DNA from: Legionella_C dresdenensis
GTDB taxonomy: Bacteria; Pseudomonadota; Gammaproteobacteria; Legionellales; Legionellaceae
Length of the DNA stretch: 64,000 nucleotides
Assembly (NCBI RefSeq): GCF_042649825.1
Contig: NZ_JBHSAB010000026.1
Location: 3,872-67,871, forward strand
Direction: 5' to 3'
The notes under the pieces were generated by a model that ran no database searches, was not told the DNA's origin, and saw nothing but the letters and a program-made list of their open reading frames with translations. Position numbers and translations under genes: made by a program. The stretch's first letter is position 1. Each line of letters opens with the position of its first letter. This document shows positions 40,918 to 49,944 of the stretch, in pieces.

Positions 40918-42783
40918 ATGCTAAATCTTGGAAGTTTTGTTTCAAAACTGTATAAGAAATTACCTGTTATTGCTTTTGATATTTTTTCAATTCCGGTAGC
41001 ATGGTATCTATCCTATTGGCTTCGTTATAATTTGACGCCTTTTCCAGGTAATTTATTGTCTATCGCTTCACTGAAAGCATTGGTTATACTGACTGTGGTT
41101 CAGACGGGGTGCTATTATTATTTTAAAGTTTATCGTGGATTGTGGCAATTTTCGTCAATTAACGATTTGCTGCGTCTGATTAAAGCAGTAGTTATTGCGA
41201 CTATTCTGACTATTCCAGCGTTATATCTGTTCTCATTGTTACAAGTAATTCCACGCTCAATATTTCCGCTGTATGCTATTATCCTGATGGCAATTTTATG
41301 TAGCGGGCGTCTGGTTAAAAGAACCTATGTGGATAAAATTAATAATGTAGCGGATCATGATAATGTAAAAAAAGTGCTGATTATTGGTGCAGGCCAGGCA
41401 GGAGAAAGTCTGGTTCGTGATCTGAAGCGTAACCCCAATTACGAGCCTGTCGGTTTGATTGATGATAGCCAGATCAAATTCGGCACAGAAATTCACGGTG
41501 TCCAGGTACTTGGTTCAACAAGGGATCTGCAGGCGATAGTAACCAACTACGCTGTAGACCTGATTTTTATCGCCATTCCGTCTGCGCGTTCTGCCGCCAT
41601 GAGACGGATAGTTAACCTATGTGAAAAATGCTCAATACCATTCCAGACTTTACCCAGTCTGCAGGCATTAGCTTCAGGGCGAGTGCAGATTAATGCTCTG
41701 CGTAAAGTGAATATTGAAGATTTGCTGGGACGTGATCAGGTATCGCTGGACTGGGACAAGATAGCTGCCAATATCCATAATAAAAATATTGTTGTTACCG
41801 GCGGCGGCGGTTCTATCGGTTCGGAGTTGTGCCGGCAAATTGTGAAATTGAAGCCGCATAGCCTGATGATCATTGAGAATAGCGAATTTAATTTGTATAA
41901 AATTGAGCAGGAGTTGAAAAATACCTTTCCTGCTACGCAGCTTTATGCGACCTTGGCGTCTGTAACGGATCGCACGGCAATTAATTATAATTTCCGAAAG
42001 TTTAATCCTGATTTGGTTTTTCATGCCGCAGCCTATAAACACGTACCCATGCTGGAAGAGCAGATTCGGATAGCAGTACAAAATAACATTCTGGGAACCC
42101 AGATTTTGGCTGAAGCCAGTGTTGCAGTCGGCGCTGAAAAATTTATCCTGATTTCCACTGATAAAGCCGTTAATCCAACAAACGTTATGGGTACTACAAA
42201 ACGGGTTGCTGAAATCTATTGCCAGAATTTGAATGAGCGTGTTACGACCCAGTTTATAACGGTGCGTTTTGGCAACGTACTGGGTTCTGCGGGCAGTGTA
42301 GTGCCATTATTCCAAAGTCAATTACAAGAGGGCGGACCCATCACAGTAACTCATCCTGATATTCAACGTTATTTCATGACTATTCCTGAAGCGTCTCAGC
42401 TTATCCTACAGGCTATGGTTAATGGCAGCGGCGGTGAGATTTTTGTGCTGGATATGGGTGAGCCTATTAAAATTGCTTATCTGGCAGAGCAAATGATTCG
42501 TCTGGCAGGTAAGGAGCCTGGAAAGGATATCGAGATTAAATATACTGGCCTGAGACCAGGAGAAAAGCTTTATGAAGAATTATTCCATGAGTCTGAGCAG
42601 TTAGAGCAAACACAGCACGAAAAACTGTTTAAAGCCAAGTTCCGCAAAATTGACTGGCAAGAACTGTTACAGGCCCTGCGTATGCTGGTTGCAGCTTGCG
42701 AGCGGCATAATAACGATGAGCTTTATGTGTTAGTAAAAAGTTTAGTACCAGAATTTAAATCACAATTTGATGTTGTAATGTAG
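40918..42783 (+). CDS. Nucleoside-diphosphate sugar epimerase/dehydratase (CapD/WbpM type)
   Basis: About 621 residues. The N-terminal third has four membrane segments; a CoA-binding-like Rossmann region (VLIIGAGQAGESLVRDLKR) follows; the catalytic short-chain dehydrogenase domain starts at VVTGGGGSIGSELCRQI and has STDKAVNPTNVMGTTKR, with the Asp/Lys and Met-Lys active-site pattern of UDP-GlcNAc C6 dehydratases. Such enzymes make precursors for O-antigen, capsule or glycosylation sugars. The ribosome site AAGGA at 40901 is 12 bases from this ATG but 6 from an in-frame TTG at 40912, so TTG initiation is possible. The gene is followed by GTTGGGCT and CCCTCTCCCG repeats. Confidence 0.9.
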   Translation: MLNLGSFVSKLYKKLPVIAFDIFSIPVAWYLSYWLRYNLTPFPGNLLSIASLKALVILTVVQTGCYYYFKVYRGLWQFSSINDLLRLIKAVVIATILTIPALYLFSLLQVIPRSIFPLYAIILMAILCSGRLVKRTYVDKINNVADHDNVKKVLIIGAGQAGESLVRDLKRNPNYEPVGLIDDSQIKFGTEIHGVQVLGSTRDLQAIVTNYAVDLIFIAIPSARSAAMRRIVNLCEKCSIPFQTLPSLQALASGRVQINALRKVNIEDLLGRDQVSLDWDKIAANIHNKNIVVTGGGGSIGSELCRQIVKLKPHSLMIIENSEFNLYKIEQELKNTFPATQLYATLASVTDRTAINYNFRKFNPDLVFHAAAYKHVPMLEEQIRIAVQNNILGTQILAEASVAVGAEKFILISTDKAVNPTNVMGTTKRVAEIYCQNLNERVTTQFITVRFGNVLGSAGSVVPLFQSQLQEGGPITVTHPDIQRYFMTIPEASQLILQAMVNGSGGEIFVLDMGEPIKIAYLAEQMIRLAGKEPGKDIEIKYTGLRPGEKLYEELFHESEQLEQTQHEKLFKAKFRKIDWQELLQALRMLVAACERHNNDELYVLVKSLVPEFKSQFDVVM

Positions 42784-42796
42784 GTTGAAATTGAGT

Positions 42797-42966
42797 GTTG
42801 GGCTTTACAGCCCAACCTACGCTTTTAAACTGTCCCTGTATCGGGAGAGGGGAAAAGGTTGAGTCGTTTGACCCAACAGGGAACTCGTGATTACGCATAT
42901 GGTGTTGAAAGTGAGTGTTGGGCTTTATACTCCCTCTCCCGTATCGGGAGAGGGTTGGGGAGAGGG
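42797..42966. repeat. Mixed repeat block: GTTGGGCT palindrome and CCCTCTCCCG element fused
   Basis: A complete GTTGGGCTTTACAGCCCAAC lies at 42797-42816. At 42919 a second copy starts but is cut in the loop (GTTGGGCTTTA), where a CCCTCTCCCGTATCGGGAG element takes over (TACTCCCTCTCCCGTATCGG) and runs to GTTGGGGAGAGGGG. So one repeat family has been interrupted by another. A third partial CCCTGTATCGGGAGAGGGG is at about 42834. These fill the space between convergent genes. Confidence 0.8.
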
Positions 42967-42974
42967 GAAGACTC

Positions 42975-44447
42975 CTACTTCTCAGCCTTCTTCGGAAACA
43001 AGCTATCAAACATCAGATTATTATGCCGTTCCATTGCAGCAGAGCGCTTTTTATGGAATCCGCCAAGCTTATACACCATAATCGGTCCAACAAAGCAGAC
43101 AAAACCCATGGCGAATGCGATTTTATAGGTAGGATCATTATTCAGCACCAGAAACACCAGGCAGGCTATCATTAAAATGATGGCAATAATGCCTGTATAT
43201 GGAGAACCCGGGGTTTTATAACGTAAATCATCCGTTGTATAACCAGCTTTATACAAACGCTTACGGAAGTTAATCTGTGCCCAACACAGTGAAATCCAGG
43301 CAATAGCGCCAGTAAATCCGGATACGAGCAACAACGCTATATATAACATGGACTGGCCAAAGAAATAGCTGGTTACCAATAATACCCAGATAGTGATTAA
43401 CGTGACGATCCCAGCGTTTTGCGGTACTGCGTTACGGTTAAGGATACTTAGCTTGTGGGGCGCCATTCCATTGCGTGCCAATGCGTTTAATGAGCGTACT
43501 ATACCATATACGCCTGAATTGGAGCAGGAGAGGGTTGCTGTCAGGGTGACAAAGCTGGTAACGGCTCCAGCCCAACGCAGGCCATAAAAGTTTAACGCAT
43601 CGGCGAATACCGAGTTTGCCAGTCCGGCTTTTTGCCATGGGAAAATTAAAACCAGACAAAATACGGGTATAATATAGATGAATAATATCCGGAAAGTGAC
43701 ATTACGGACAGCGCGCGGAATCATCCGGGCAGGGTCAACTGATTCCCCTGCTGCAAGGCCGATAATCTCAGAGCCCTGATAGTTTACCAGCAACAGTACC
43801 ATGGCTGTTAATAACGCCATTCCTCCATTTGGAAACAGGCCTCCCTGATCAAAAATAAATCTGCCGCCGATAATGCCGGCTGGTTGCGGGCCATGGACAA
43901 TTCCGAAAAAAATCAGGGTTGATAGAAAAACAAAGCCCATTAAAGCAACGATTTTGATTAAGGCAAGCCAGAACTCAATTTCACCAAAGGTACCGACTTT
44001 GGCGATATTAATATAGGTAATCAGCATGCCGAAACAGACAGCCCAAACATAACCGTTCACACCGGTAAAATGTTGCATGATAATACCGCCGGCTATACAT
44101 TCCGCCGGGATATAGGCCACCCAGCTTATCCAGTATGACCAGCCGACGCCACAGGCTACCGAGGACGAAATAAAGTCCGCGGTATAGGTGATAAACGATC
44201 CGGAAATGGGAATAGCCACGGCAAGCTCTCCCATGCAGAGCATGGTTAGATAAATAATCAGGCCGCCAAGCATGTAAGCGATAAAGACAGAAGGTCCTAC
44301 CTGATTTACTACGGCGCCTGTACCCAGGAAATAGCCGGAGCCTATAATACCGCCCAGAGCAATAAGCTGAACATGGCGATCTTTTAATCCTCGTTTGTAA
44401 CCGCCATCACTAGCGGGCGAGTTCGATTTATTGTCGTGGGTAGTCAC
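42975..44447 (-). CDS. Amino acid permease of the APC (AAT) family
   Basis: About 490 residues from a GTG at 44447. The frame stays open up to an ATG at 44531, but a good promoter for this gene lies between the two (44488-44515), which excludes the longer start. Twelve membrane segments are predicted. Motifs at the start (LKDRHVQLIALGGIIGSGYFLGTG, in parts) and PRAVRNVTFRILFIYI are those of the LysP/AnsP/ProY-like branch. It imports one or more amino acids by proton symport; the substrate cannot be read. It is a lone gene, convergent with the sugar dehydratase. Confidence 0.87.
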   Translation of the reverse strand: MTTHDNKSNSPASDGGYKRGLKDRHVQLIALGGIIGSGYFLGTGAVVNQVGPSVFIAYMLGGLIIYLTMLCMGELAVAIPISGSFITYTADFISSSVACGVGWSYWISWVAYIPAECIAGGIIMQHFTGVNGYVWAVCFGMLITYINIAKVGTFGEIEFWLALIKIVALMGFVFLSTLIFFGIVHGPQPAGIIGGRFIFDQGGLFPNGGMALLTAMVLLLVNYQGSEIIGLAAGESVDPARMIPRAVRNVTFRILFIYIIPVFCLVLIFPWQKAGLANSVFADALNFYGLRWAGAVTSFVTLTATLSCSNSGVYGIVRSLNALARNGMAPHKLSILNRNAVPQNAGIVTLITIWVLLVTSYFFGQSMLYIALLLVSGFTGAIAWISLCWAQINFRKRLYKAGYTTDDLRYKTPGSPYTGIIAIILMIACLVFLVLNNDPTYKIAFAMGFVCFVGPIMVYKLGGFHKKRSAAMERHNNLMFDSLFPKKAEK

Positions 44448-44487
44448 TGACTGTCTATTCTCACAAAAAAAAATTAATCTAACACAA

Positions 44488-44515
44488 ATTGTACACTGGG
44501 TGTATAATTTGTCTA
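44488..44515 (-). promoter_or_regulatory. Candidate promoter of the amino acid permease gene
   Basis: On the minus strand: TAGACA (44510-44515) and TACAAT (44488-44493), spacer 16 bases, ending about 40 bases before the GTG start. Both boxes match five of six consensus positions. Confidence 0.6.
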
Positions 44516-44644
44516 TTTTTTTATGCACCAAATCTGCAGAAAGAGATTTTTATAAGAAAAAAGGCAATAAGGCAAGATAAATTTTAACAGTTTTCATTAT
44601 ACATTGCTTTATAGGCCGGAACAATCAAAAAACACGAGCAGTAT

Positions 44645-44673
44645 TTGAAAAAATAATTTTCCTTATGTACACT
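44645..44673 (+). promoter_or_regulatory. Candidate promoter of the LRR gene
   Basis: TTGAAA (44645-44650) and TACACT (44668-44673), spacer 17 bases, 40 bases before the LRR start. The flanks are very AT-rich; the 266 bases between the two divergent genes contain nothing else obvious. Confidence 0.45.
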
Positions 44674-44713
44674 TTAAGATCTTATTGATTAATGTTATAA
44701 ATTCGGAGAAATC

Positions 44714-46210
44714 ATGCAAGGTATTTCCTTGAGTGTGAAGTCGAGCAATGCTGATAATGTAAAAAATTCGTTAGCCCATATGAGGAAAGAGTATGATTTA
44801 TATCAGTTTAACGTATATCACCTGTTAGCTCTGAAAAAAAATGAAAAAGTGAAAAGTCTTCTATCTGCCATCCGGCCAGGCATTGCTTTAGAGTTGTTCT
44901 GTACCAGGGATGATGAGCATGCTGCCAAACCCGGATTGGATGATTTAAAAAAACTAATAAATGATGTACCAAATACCATTTCAGTTTTGGTTTTAAACTG
45001 GGGCTTTTTACAGCATCTGGCTCCTGCAGAGCTTGAGGATTTTTTAAAATCGATTCCAGAGAATATAACGACTCTTTATTTGCGGCCAATGGATAATATA
45101 GGCTGGGATTTTACAGTAGATCAAATGAAAGCATTGGAGAGTTTGCCTAAGCATATCAAAGATTTTATCTTACAATTTGCACCTAAAGATTCAACTTATC
45201 ATCATGATTTTAAAACAACTGTTTTTAACAATTTTCCAAAAAACGTGACCGGGCTTGATTTTTTTCATACACCCAGCCGCAATCTTAATCCTGACGCTTT
45301 CAATCGAGATGTGTTGCCAAATGTCAAAAAACTTGATTTTAATGAGAGTCTTTGTGATGTGGCGTTTGTTACTGCTCTGATAATGGAATTTGGCAAACAA
45401 TTGCGTACTTTGGATATAAGTAATGACAGTTATATCTGGCAGGATAGCGTTTTGGATGGTTTGGAAGCAAGTCAACTGAAAGAGCTATTACTGAAAAATG
45501 TAACTGTGGAAGACGATTTAGAATTAATATTTAGCGCATTGCCCATGACTTTGGAAAAGCTTAATCTGGCAAGCAATGGGCTGGATCAGCATATGGAGCT
45601 ATTAAAAGAATGCGCTAAATTTCTTCCGCCAAACCTCGTTGAAATTGATATAAGCGAAAATAATATTGGTGCAAATGAAGCCCATGGCCTTTTTCCTGCT
45701 TCAGTAAAAAATATTATTGTAGGGCCTGCTCCACAAATTAACGCTGAACCAGAGCCGCCGGCATTGGTTGCAGTATCTGCCGATAGTGCAGATACGCAAG
45801 CAAAGGTGTCATTGGAATTAATTAATATAAAAAAGCAGATCAAAAAGGCAGTGGAACTCTATAAGGCCTATTATGACAATAATCGTTTGCATGCATTTTT
45901 TAGCGGGCACTTTACTGAAGGGCAGAATAGAGCTGAAAGTTGGAGGCAAAAAATAGAGTCGCTAGACAGTTTGCCGGCACTTAAAGGGCATATTATCCAA
46001 TATTTGGAAGATTCAGACATGAAAAATGGCAGAACAGACGTTTATTCATTTCGCACCATATTGCTTGCCTGCGTCAAGGATGGGCTTAACGAGCTTAATC
46101 AAGATAGATTGACACGCGTGTCAGAGGGTTTTAATGGGAATTTGTCTGCATTAAAAACTGGCTGGACAGACGCAGTTGTTCCGAAAGCGGAATTGCCTGG
46201 ATATAAATAA
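44714..46210 (+). CDS. Leucine-rich-repeat protein with helical C-terminal domain, candidate effector
   Basis: 498 residues, no signal peptide. From about 85 to 330 there are irregular leucine-rich repeats with the phrases NVPNTISVLVLNW-like starts, IPENITTLYLRPM, FPKNVTGLDFF, LPNVKKLDFN, LRTLDISND, LEKLNLASNGLD and LVEIDISENNIG, each ending on the L-x-x-L-x-L pattern. A linker of Pro and Ala (340-360) leads to a helical C-terminal domain (IKKAVELYKAYYDNN, HAFFSGHFTEGQN, WRQKIESL, FRTILLACV), which resembles the helical cap seen at the end of many Legionella effectors with LRR or other repeats. LRR proteins in this lineage are often host-targeting. A GGAG ribosome site precedes the ATG. Its own promoter lies at 44645. 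Confidence 0.75.
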   Translation: MQGISLSVKSSNADNVKNSLAHMRKEYDLYQFNVYHLLALKKNEKVKSLLSAIRPGIALELFCTRDDEHAAKPGLDDLKKLINDVPNTISVLVLNWGFLQHLAPAELEDFLKSIPENITTLYLRPMDNIGWDFTVDQMKALESLPKHIKDFILQFAPKDSTYHHDFKTTVFNNFPKNVTGLDFFHTPSRNLNPDAFNRDVLPNVKKLDFNESLCDVAFVTALIMEFGKQLRTLDISNDSYIWQDSVLDGLEASQLKELLLKNVTVEDDLELIFSALPMTLEKLNLASNGLDQHMELLKECAKFLPPNLVEIDISENNIGANEAHGLFPASVKNIIVGPAPQINAEPEPPALVAVSADSADTQAKVSLELINIKKQIKKAVELYKAYYDNNRLHAFFSGHFTEGQNRAESWRQKIESLDSLPALKGHIIQYLEDSDMKNGRTDVYSFRTILLACVKDGLNELNQDRLTRVSEGFNGNLSALKTGWTDAVVPKAELPGYK

Positions 46211-46220
46211 CCTGGTTGGA

Positions 46221-46492
46221 GTGTTGGGCTTTACAGCCCATAGCCGTCAAGCTAAGCCAGGTACACAGGAAATTAGAATAGTAAATGTACAAAATTCCTT
46301 AACTGACTGCTATGTGTTTTACAGTCCCTATTCGTTCGGCCTGAGGAAAATGCGGAGCATTTGTCTCGAAGGCGTGGCACTGTACCACAGGCTTCGAGAC
46401 AGTGCTAAAGCGCTTCCTCAGCCCGAACGATATTGTAAAATATAGAAATTTAATTCCTTAGCTTGACGGCTATGGGCTTTACAGCCCAACAC
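46221..46492. repeat. Three palindromic families nested inside one another
   Basis: Outer pair: GTTGGGCTTTACAGCCCATAGCCGTCAAGCTA (46221-46254) and its inverse ending GGGCTTTACAGCCCAACAC (46459-46492). Inside it, TTCGTTCGGCCTGAGGAA (46331-46348) faces TTCCTCAGCCCGAACGA (46414-46430). Inside that, TGTCTCGAAG (46362-46371) faces CTTCGAGACA (46392-46401), the element also present near 26217. So the gap between the LRR gene and glsA is a stack of successive insertions. No coding capacity is seen. Confidence 0.85.
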
Positions 46493-46495
46493 TCA

Positions 46496-47428
46496 TTAAG
46501 GTAAAGCAAAATGCCAATTCATAGCCTCAGACAATTTTTCAAGCATAATCTCGCCCCGAATACTATTACCCTTTGCATTTACCCGCGGGCTAATAACCGA
46601 AACACCAGCTTTACCCGGCACTGCTGCAATAATATAACCGGAAACCCCACTTTTAGCTGGCATGCCGGTTTTTACCAGATGAGTTCCTGATTGATCGTAA
46701 AGCCCGCAGGTTGCCATGATAGCGAGTGTTATTTTACAGGTCTCCGGCGAAATAACCCGCTCGCCAGTTACCGGGTCACAGCCAGCATTCGCAAGCACTG
46801 TTGGCAAATACAGCATCTGTTCAAGCGTTGCTTCATAAGAACAAAGCGAAAAGTATAAGTCAAGCGCAGGATCAACTTCACTGCCCAGGCGATCGCTGCT
46901 TTTTAACAAATAGGCCAGAGAGCGATTACGGTTACCTGTTCTTTTTTCCGAGGTAAAGACCAGTGGGTTAATAGGCAGACGTTGGTTAAACAATTTTTGT
47001 ACCCAGTTTTCCAACCAGGCAAATTGTTGTTCTGCTACACCCGGGATATGGGAACAGAGGGTAATCGCACCGGCATTTAGAAATGGATTTGATGGTTTCG
47101 GACCAAATTGCTCGAGGCGGGTAATTGAAGCGAAATCATCCCCCGACGGTTCTACTTTTACCCATTCGAAAAGCTTTGCGGAGCCAAACTCTTCTAACAA
47201 TCCAATGAGCGGAATCATCTTGGCCGTGCTTTGCAAGGTTACTAACGGGATATCCCGGTTACAATACATAAAACTCTGGCCATTAATCAGGCTTACCGCG
47301 ATACCGGTTAATTCGGCATCAATGTTAGCCAATTCCGGAATATAGTTTGCGGTATTGCCGTCGTTATTCGATATTGCATATTCAACAATAGATTTTAAGA
47401 GTTCGTGAGTTAATATTGGTTGCGCCAT
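46496..47428 (-). CDS. glsA: Glutaminase A
   Basis: 310 residues, full length. It hydrolyses glutamine to glutamate and ammonia. The serine-dependent active site shows LQSTAKMIPL (the S-x-x-K pair), FNAGAI-like text in PSNPFLNAGAI, LYFSLCSYEATLEQM and KSGVSGYIIAAVPGKAG with the conserved SG and GxxG turns. The start is a good ATG with GAGAA upstream. Cytoplasmic. It stands alone between the nested repeats and rmuC. In some Legionellales glutamine is a major carbon source, but that is context, not evidence here. Confidence 0.96.
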   Translation of the reverse strand: MAQPILTHELLKSIVEYAISNNDGNTANYIPELANIDAELTGIAVSLINGQSFMYCNRDIPLVTLQSTAKMIPLIGLLEEFGSAKLFEWVKVEPSGDDFASITRLEQFGPKPSNPFLNAGAITLCSHIPGVAEQQFAWLENWVQKLFNQRLPINPLVFTSEKRTGNRNRSLAYLLKSSDRLGSEVDPALDLYFSLCSYEATLEQMLYLPTVLANAGCDPVTGERVISPETCKITLAIMATCGLYDQSGTHLVKTGMPAKSGVSGYIIAAVPGKAGVSVISPRVNAKGNSIRGEIMLEKLSEAMNWHFALP

Positions 47429-47474
47429 AAATTCTCATCGCTAAAAAACCGGCCATTATCCTAAATTTAGCACA

Positions 47475-48707
47475 TCATGACAAACTCTTTTGCTCAGTGA
47501 CCAATTCAACGGATTCAATTTTTTGAAATCGTTGAGTAATTTTTTTTGCAGAAGTTGATACTTCACCCACATCCTGATGTGCCTGATCAATATGTTTCGC
47601 TAATTTGTCCATCCGTTTTTCAAAGCGTTGGAAGTCATCGGCCAGGGATTGTAGGTGTTGTTGAATAATATGAACCTGTTTACGGGTTGCATCATCTTTT
47701 AGAACCGCACGCGCAGTAGTTAATACCGCCATCAGAGTACTGGGCGAAACCAGCCATACTTTAAGCCGTTGCGATAAAGTAATTAATTCGGGGTAATTGG
47801 CATGAATTTCGGCAAAAATGGCTTCGGCAGGGATAAACATAATGGCGCTGTCAGTCGTTTCATTGGCAATAATGTATTTTTCTGCAATATCTTTAATATG
47901 CTTTTGCACATCTTGCCGGAATTGCTGTTGCAAGGTTTTTTTATCATTACTTTCTGGCTGATTCATTAATTTCTGATAGGTTTCCAGCGGAAATTTGGCA
48001 TCAATGACGATATGACCTGAGGGTTCTGGTAAAAATAAAATGCAATCAGCCCGTTTTTGATTGCTTAAGGTATGTTGCATGCGATAATGGGTGGCCGGGA
48101 TCATATTGCCAATCAATGTCGCCAGCTGCACCTCGCCAAAAGCGCCTCGCGCACGTTTGTCTACCAGAACATCCTGCAGGTTAACGACATGGCTGGAAAG
48201 TTCGGTGATTTTTTTTTGCGCTTCGTCAATAATTGTCAGCCGCTTTACGATGTCAGTAAAGGTCGAAGACGTTTTTTCAAAACCTTCGGTCAGACGAGTA
48301 TTAACCTGTTGCGTCATATTCTGTAAATGGTTGCGGGTTTCAGCGGTTAAGGACTGAAGATGATTAGTCAGGGAGTCGGCATGCTGTTTAAAGCTGTGAT
48401 TGATTTGCTCGCGTACGTCCATCATTTGTTTCTGAACCGTCTGATTGATTAATTGATGGGTTGCCAGCTGATCACCGGCCAGTTTTTCAAGTACCCGTTG
48501 CTGACTGAGCTGGATAGTGTCATTCATTTGAATATGCAATTGATGGAGCAGATCTGTAAATGCCTTAACATTATTCGCCTCCAGATTTTCAGTCTGGCTG
48601 CGTAATTGCCTTTGTTGCCGGTAAATTAAAAATACAAACAGGAGTTGTGTTGCTAATACCAGGCCTATGCCTTGCAGGGGGGAGAGTATAAAAATGTCAT
48701 TTAGCAT
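47475..48707 (-). CDS. rmuC: DNA recombination protein RmuC
   Basis: 410 residues. One N-terminal membrane segment (GLVLATQLLFVFLIYRQ), a long coiled-coil region (about 30-180) and the RmuC nuclease-like domain: KRARGAFGEVQLATLI, CILFLPEPSGHIVIDAKFPLETY, TTDSAIMFIPAEAIFAEI and WLVSPSTLMAVLTT. RmuC limits inversions between inverted repeats in Escherichia coli, an apt neighbour given the number of inverted repeats here, though that link is coincidental as far as can be seen. The ATG at 48707 has a suitable ribosome site. Confidence 0.94.
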   Translation of the reverse strand: MLNDIFILSPLQGIGLVLATQLLFVFLIYRQQRQLRSQTENLEANNVKAFTDLLHQLHIQMNDTIQLSQQRVLEKLAGDQLATHQLINQTVQKQMMDVREQINHSFKQHADSLTNHLQSLTAETRNHLQNMTQQVNTRLTEGFEKTSSTFTDIVKRLTIIDEAQKKITELSSHVVNLQDVLVDKRARGAFGEVQLATLIGNMIPATHYRMQHTLSNQKRADCILFLPEPSGHIVIDAKFPLETYQKLMNQPESNDKKTLQQQFRQDVQKHIKDIAEKYIIANETTDSAIMFIPAEAIFAEIHANYPELITLSQRLKVWLVSPSTLMAVLTTARAVLKDDATRKQVHIIQQHLQSLADDFQRFEKRMDKLAKHIDQAHQDVGEVSTSAKKITQRFQKIESVELVTEQKSLS

Positions 48708-48736
48708 GGTTGGATCTTACCTCAGTGCAAATATTT

Positions 48737-48772
48737 AAACCCGGGTTTCGCTTCGCTACACCCAGGCTACAG
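48737..48772. repeat. TGTAGCCTGGGTG dispersed element
   Basis: AAACCCGGGTTTCGCTTCGCTACACCCAGGCTACA is one copy of a sequence found again, as reverse complement and with changes, at 63022-63075 (TGTAGCCTGGGTGAAGCGAAG). It lies between rmuC and the next minus-strand gene. Confidence 0.65.
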
Positions 48773-48774
48773 TG

Positions 48775-49944
48775 TTACGCGGTCTGGGTGATCTCGATAA
48801 GTTTACTGTAATGGTAAACCTGCTTTAACTGGCCATAATCAATAAGTTGTAATGAGCCGACATAGTAGGGAGCTTTCAACTGCTTGGCAATATCTTCGGT
48901 AAAAGAAAAGCGGATTGTCGATTTTCCAGCCGGCAGCCATTGCGCGGCTTGAACGGTTTCTACGCCTTTCAAGTTGCCGTTTTTGTCAGTTCCATATAAA
49001 ACTGCCTGCAAGGCATAGCGGCTGCCGGTCGCGGTATTAAGTGCTGCAGAAAAATTAAATGCTTGTCCGGGTGTTTGCTTTATCTCAACTATTGCCGCTG
49101 ATGGAATACGGTATGAAAAAGCCGTATGGCCATGTCGTTTGATAGTATTGCCTTCGATGGACGTATCGATCTGCACTTCAACATAGTCACTTTTTCCAGC
49201 CGGGTTAACTAATGATTTAAGAGGGTATTTCGCTTGATAACGATTGTTTGCAATTTTTTCCGGTTCTAAGGTAATGGTTTGACCGTTGCCGGTAAGGATA
49301 CTCATTGTTAAGCGGTCAATGGGATAGCTGCCGGTTTTATCGCTCAGATTGACTGTCGCGACCAGTGTATCATCAGTCTGATAATAGGCTTTGTCTGTTT
49401 CAACAGTTAAAACAAAATCAGACGCTGGTTCAGACACATGAACTCTGACTGGCGTCTGGCCATTGGAGTTTACGCTATGGCTTTTGATAGTAAAATTACC
49501 AAAGCCTAACTCTGGCTTTAATTTGATTAAGGTACCATTTTGCTCGGGCGCAATTTGATATTCGCCGGCCGGCTGCTCGGTTGCCTCTTGAAATGACCAG
49601 CTGCGTCCGTTTTTCTCAATGTCAAATCGCAAGGAAGAACCGTGTAAGGTATGGCCAGAGGCGGTGAGATGGATTACAGCACCCGGCGCGGTTGTGGAGA
49701 TATTGATTCCCTGTTGTAATTTTGCAAGCGTTGTTTCCAGATAATATCGCGTGCTGATTTGCTGGTGTTGTACTTCTGACTGGGTATTTTTCAAAGAAAC
49801 CGGCCACCGTGCCGTTAATGGCTCGCGCGACAGCAGTTCACATTTATCACAATCATAAGCCTGAACAGGATATTCAGGCAGTGTTATGGCAAAAGCCTGG
49901 GGCAGCCAGAAACTTAAACCCAGTCCATAGCAACTCAATTTCAT
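48775..49944 (-). CDS. Exported beta-rich protein with the DUF4785-like plan
   Basis: 389 residues. A signal peptide (LGLSFWLPQAFAIT) precedes a beta-rich mature chain. A short CDKCELLSRE segment (a possible metal or disulfide site) comes first; the middle (about 85-175) and the end (about 175-385) look like immunoglobulin-type domains, with repeated aromatic beta strands. The layout matches, from memory, DUF4785 proteins of Legionella and related marine bacteria, which are secreted; the match is not certain. The ATG follows the upstream hydrolase stop codon with no gap and a GGAG ribosome site, so the two form an operon. Confidence 0.65.
   Translation of the reverse strand: MKLSCYGLGLSFWLPQAFAITLPEYPVQAYDCDKCELLSREPLTARWPVSLKNTQSEVQHQQISTRYYLETTLAKLQQGINISTTAPGAVIHLTASGHTLHGSSLRFDIEKNGRSWSFQEATEQPAGEYQIAPEQNGTLIKLKPELGFGNFTIKSHSVNSNGQTPVRVHVSEPASDFVLTVETDKAYYQTDDTLVATVNLSDKTGSYPIDRLTMSILTGNGQTITLEPEKIANNRYQAKYPLKSLVNPAGKSDYVEVQIDTSIEGNTIKRHGHTAFSYRIPSAAIVEIKQTPGQAFNFSAALNTATGSRYALQAVLYGTDKNGNLKGVETVQAAQWLPAGKSTIRFSFTEDIAKQLKAPYYVGSLQLIDYGQLKQVYHYSKLIEITQTA

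Noticed and set aside
42859..43175. Overlapping plus-strand open frames of 64-89 residues at the end of the permease gene
   Set aside because: They run through the mixed repeat block into antisense of the permease; three frames are open at once, a sign of composition and not of coding.
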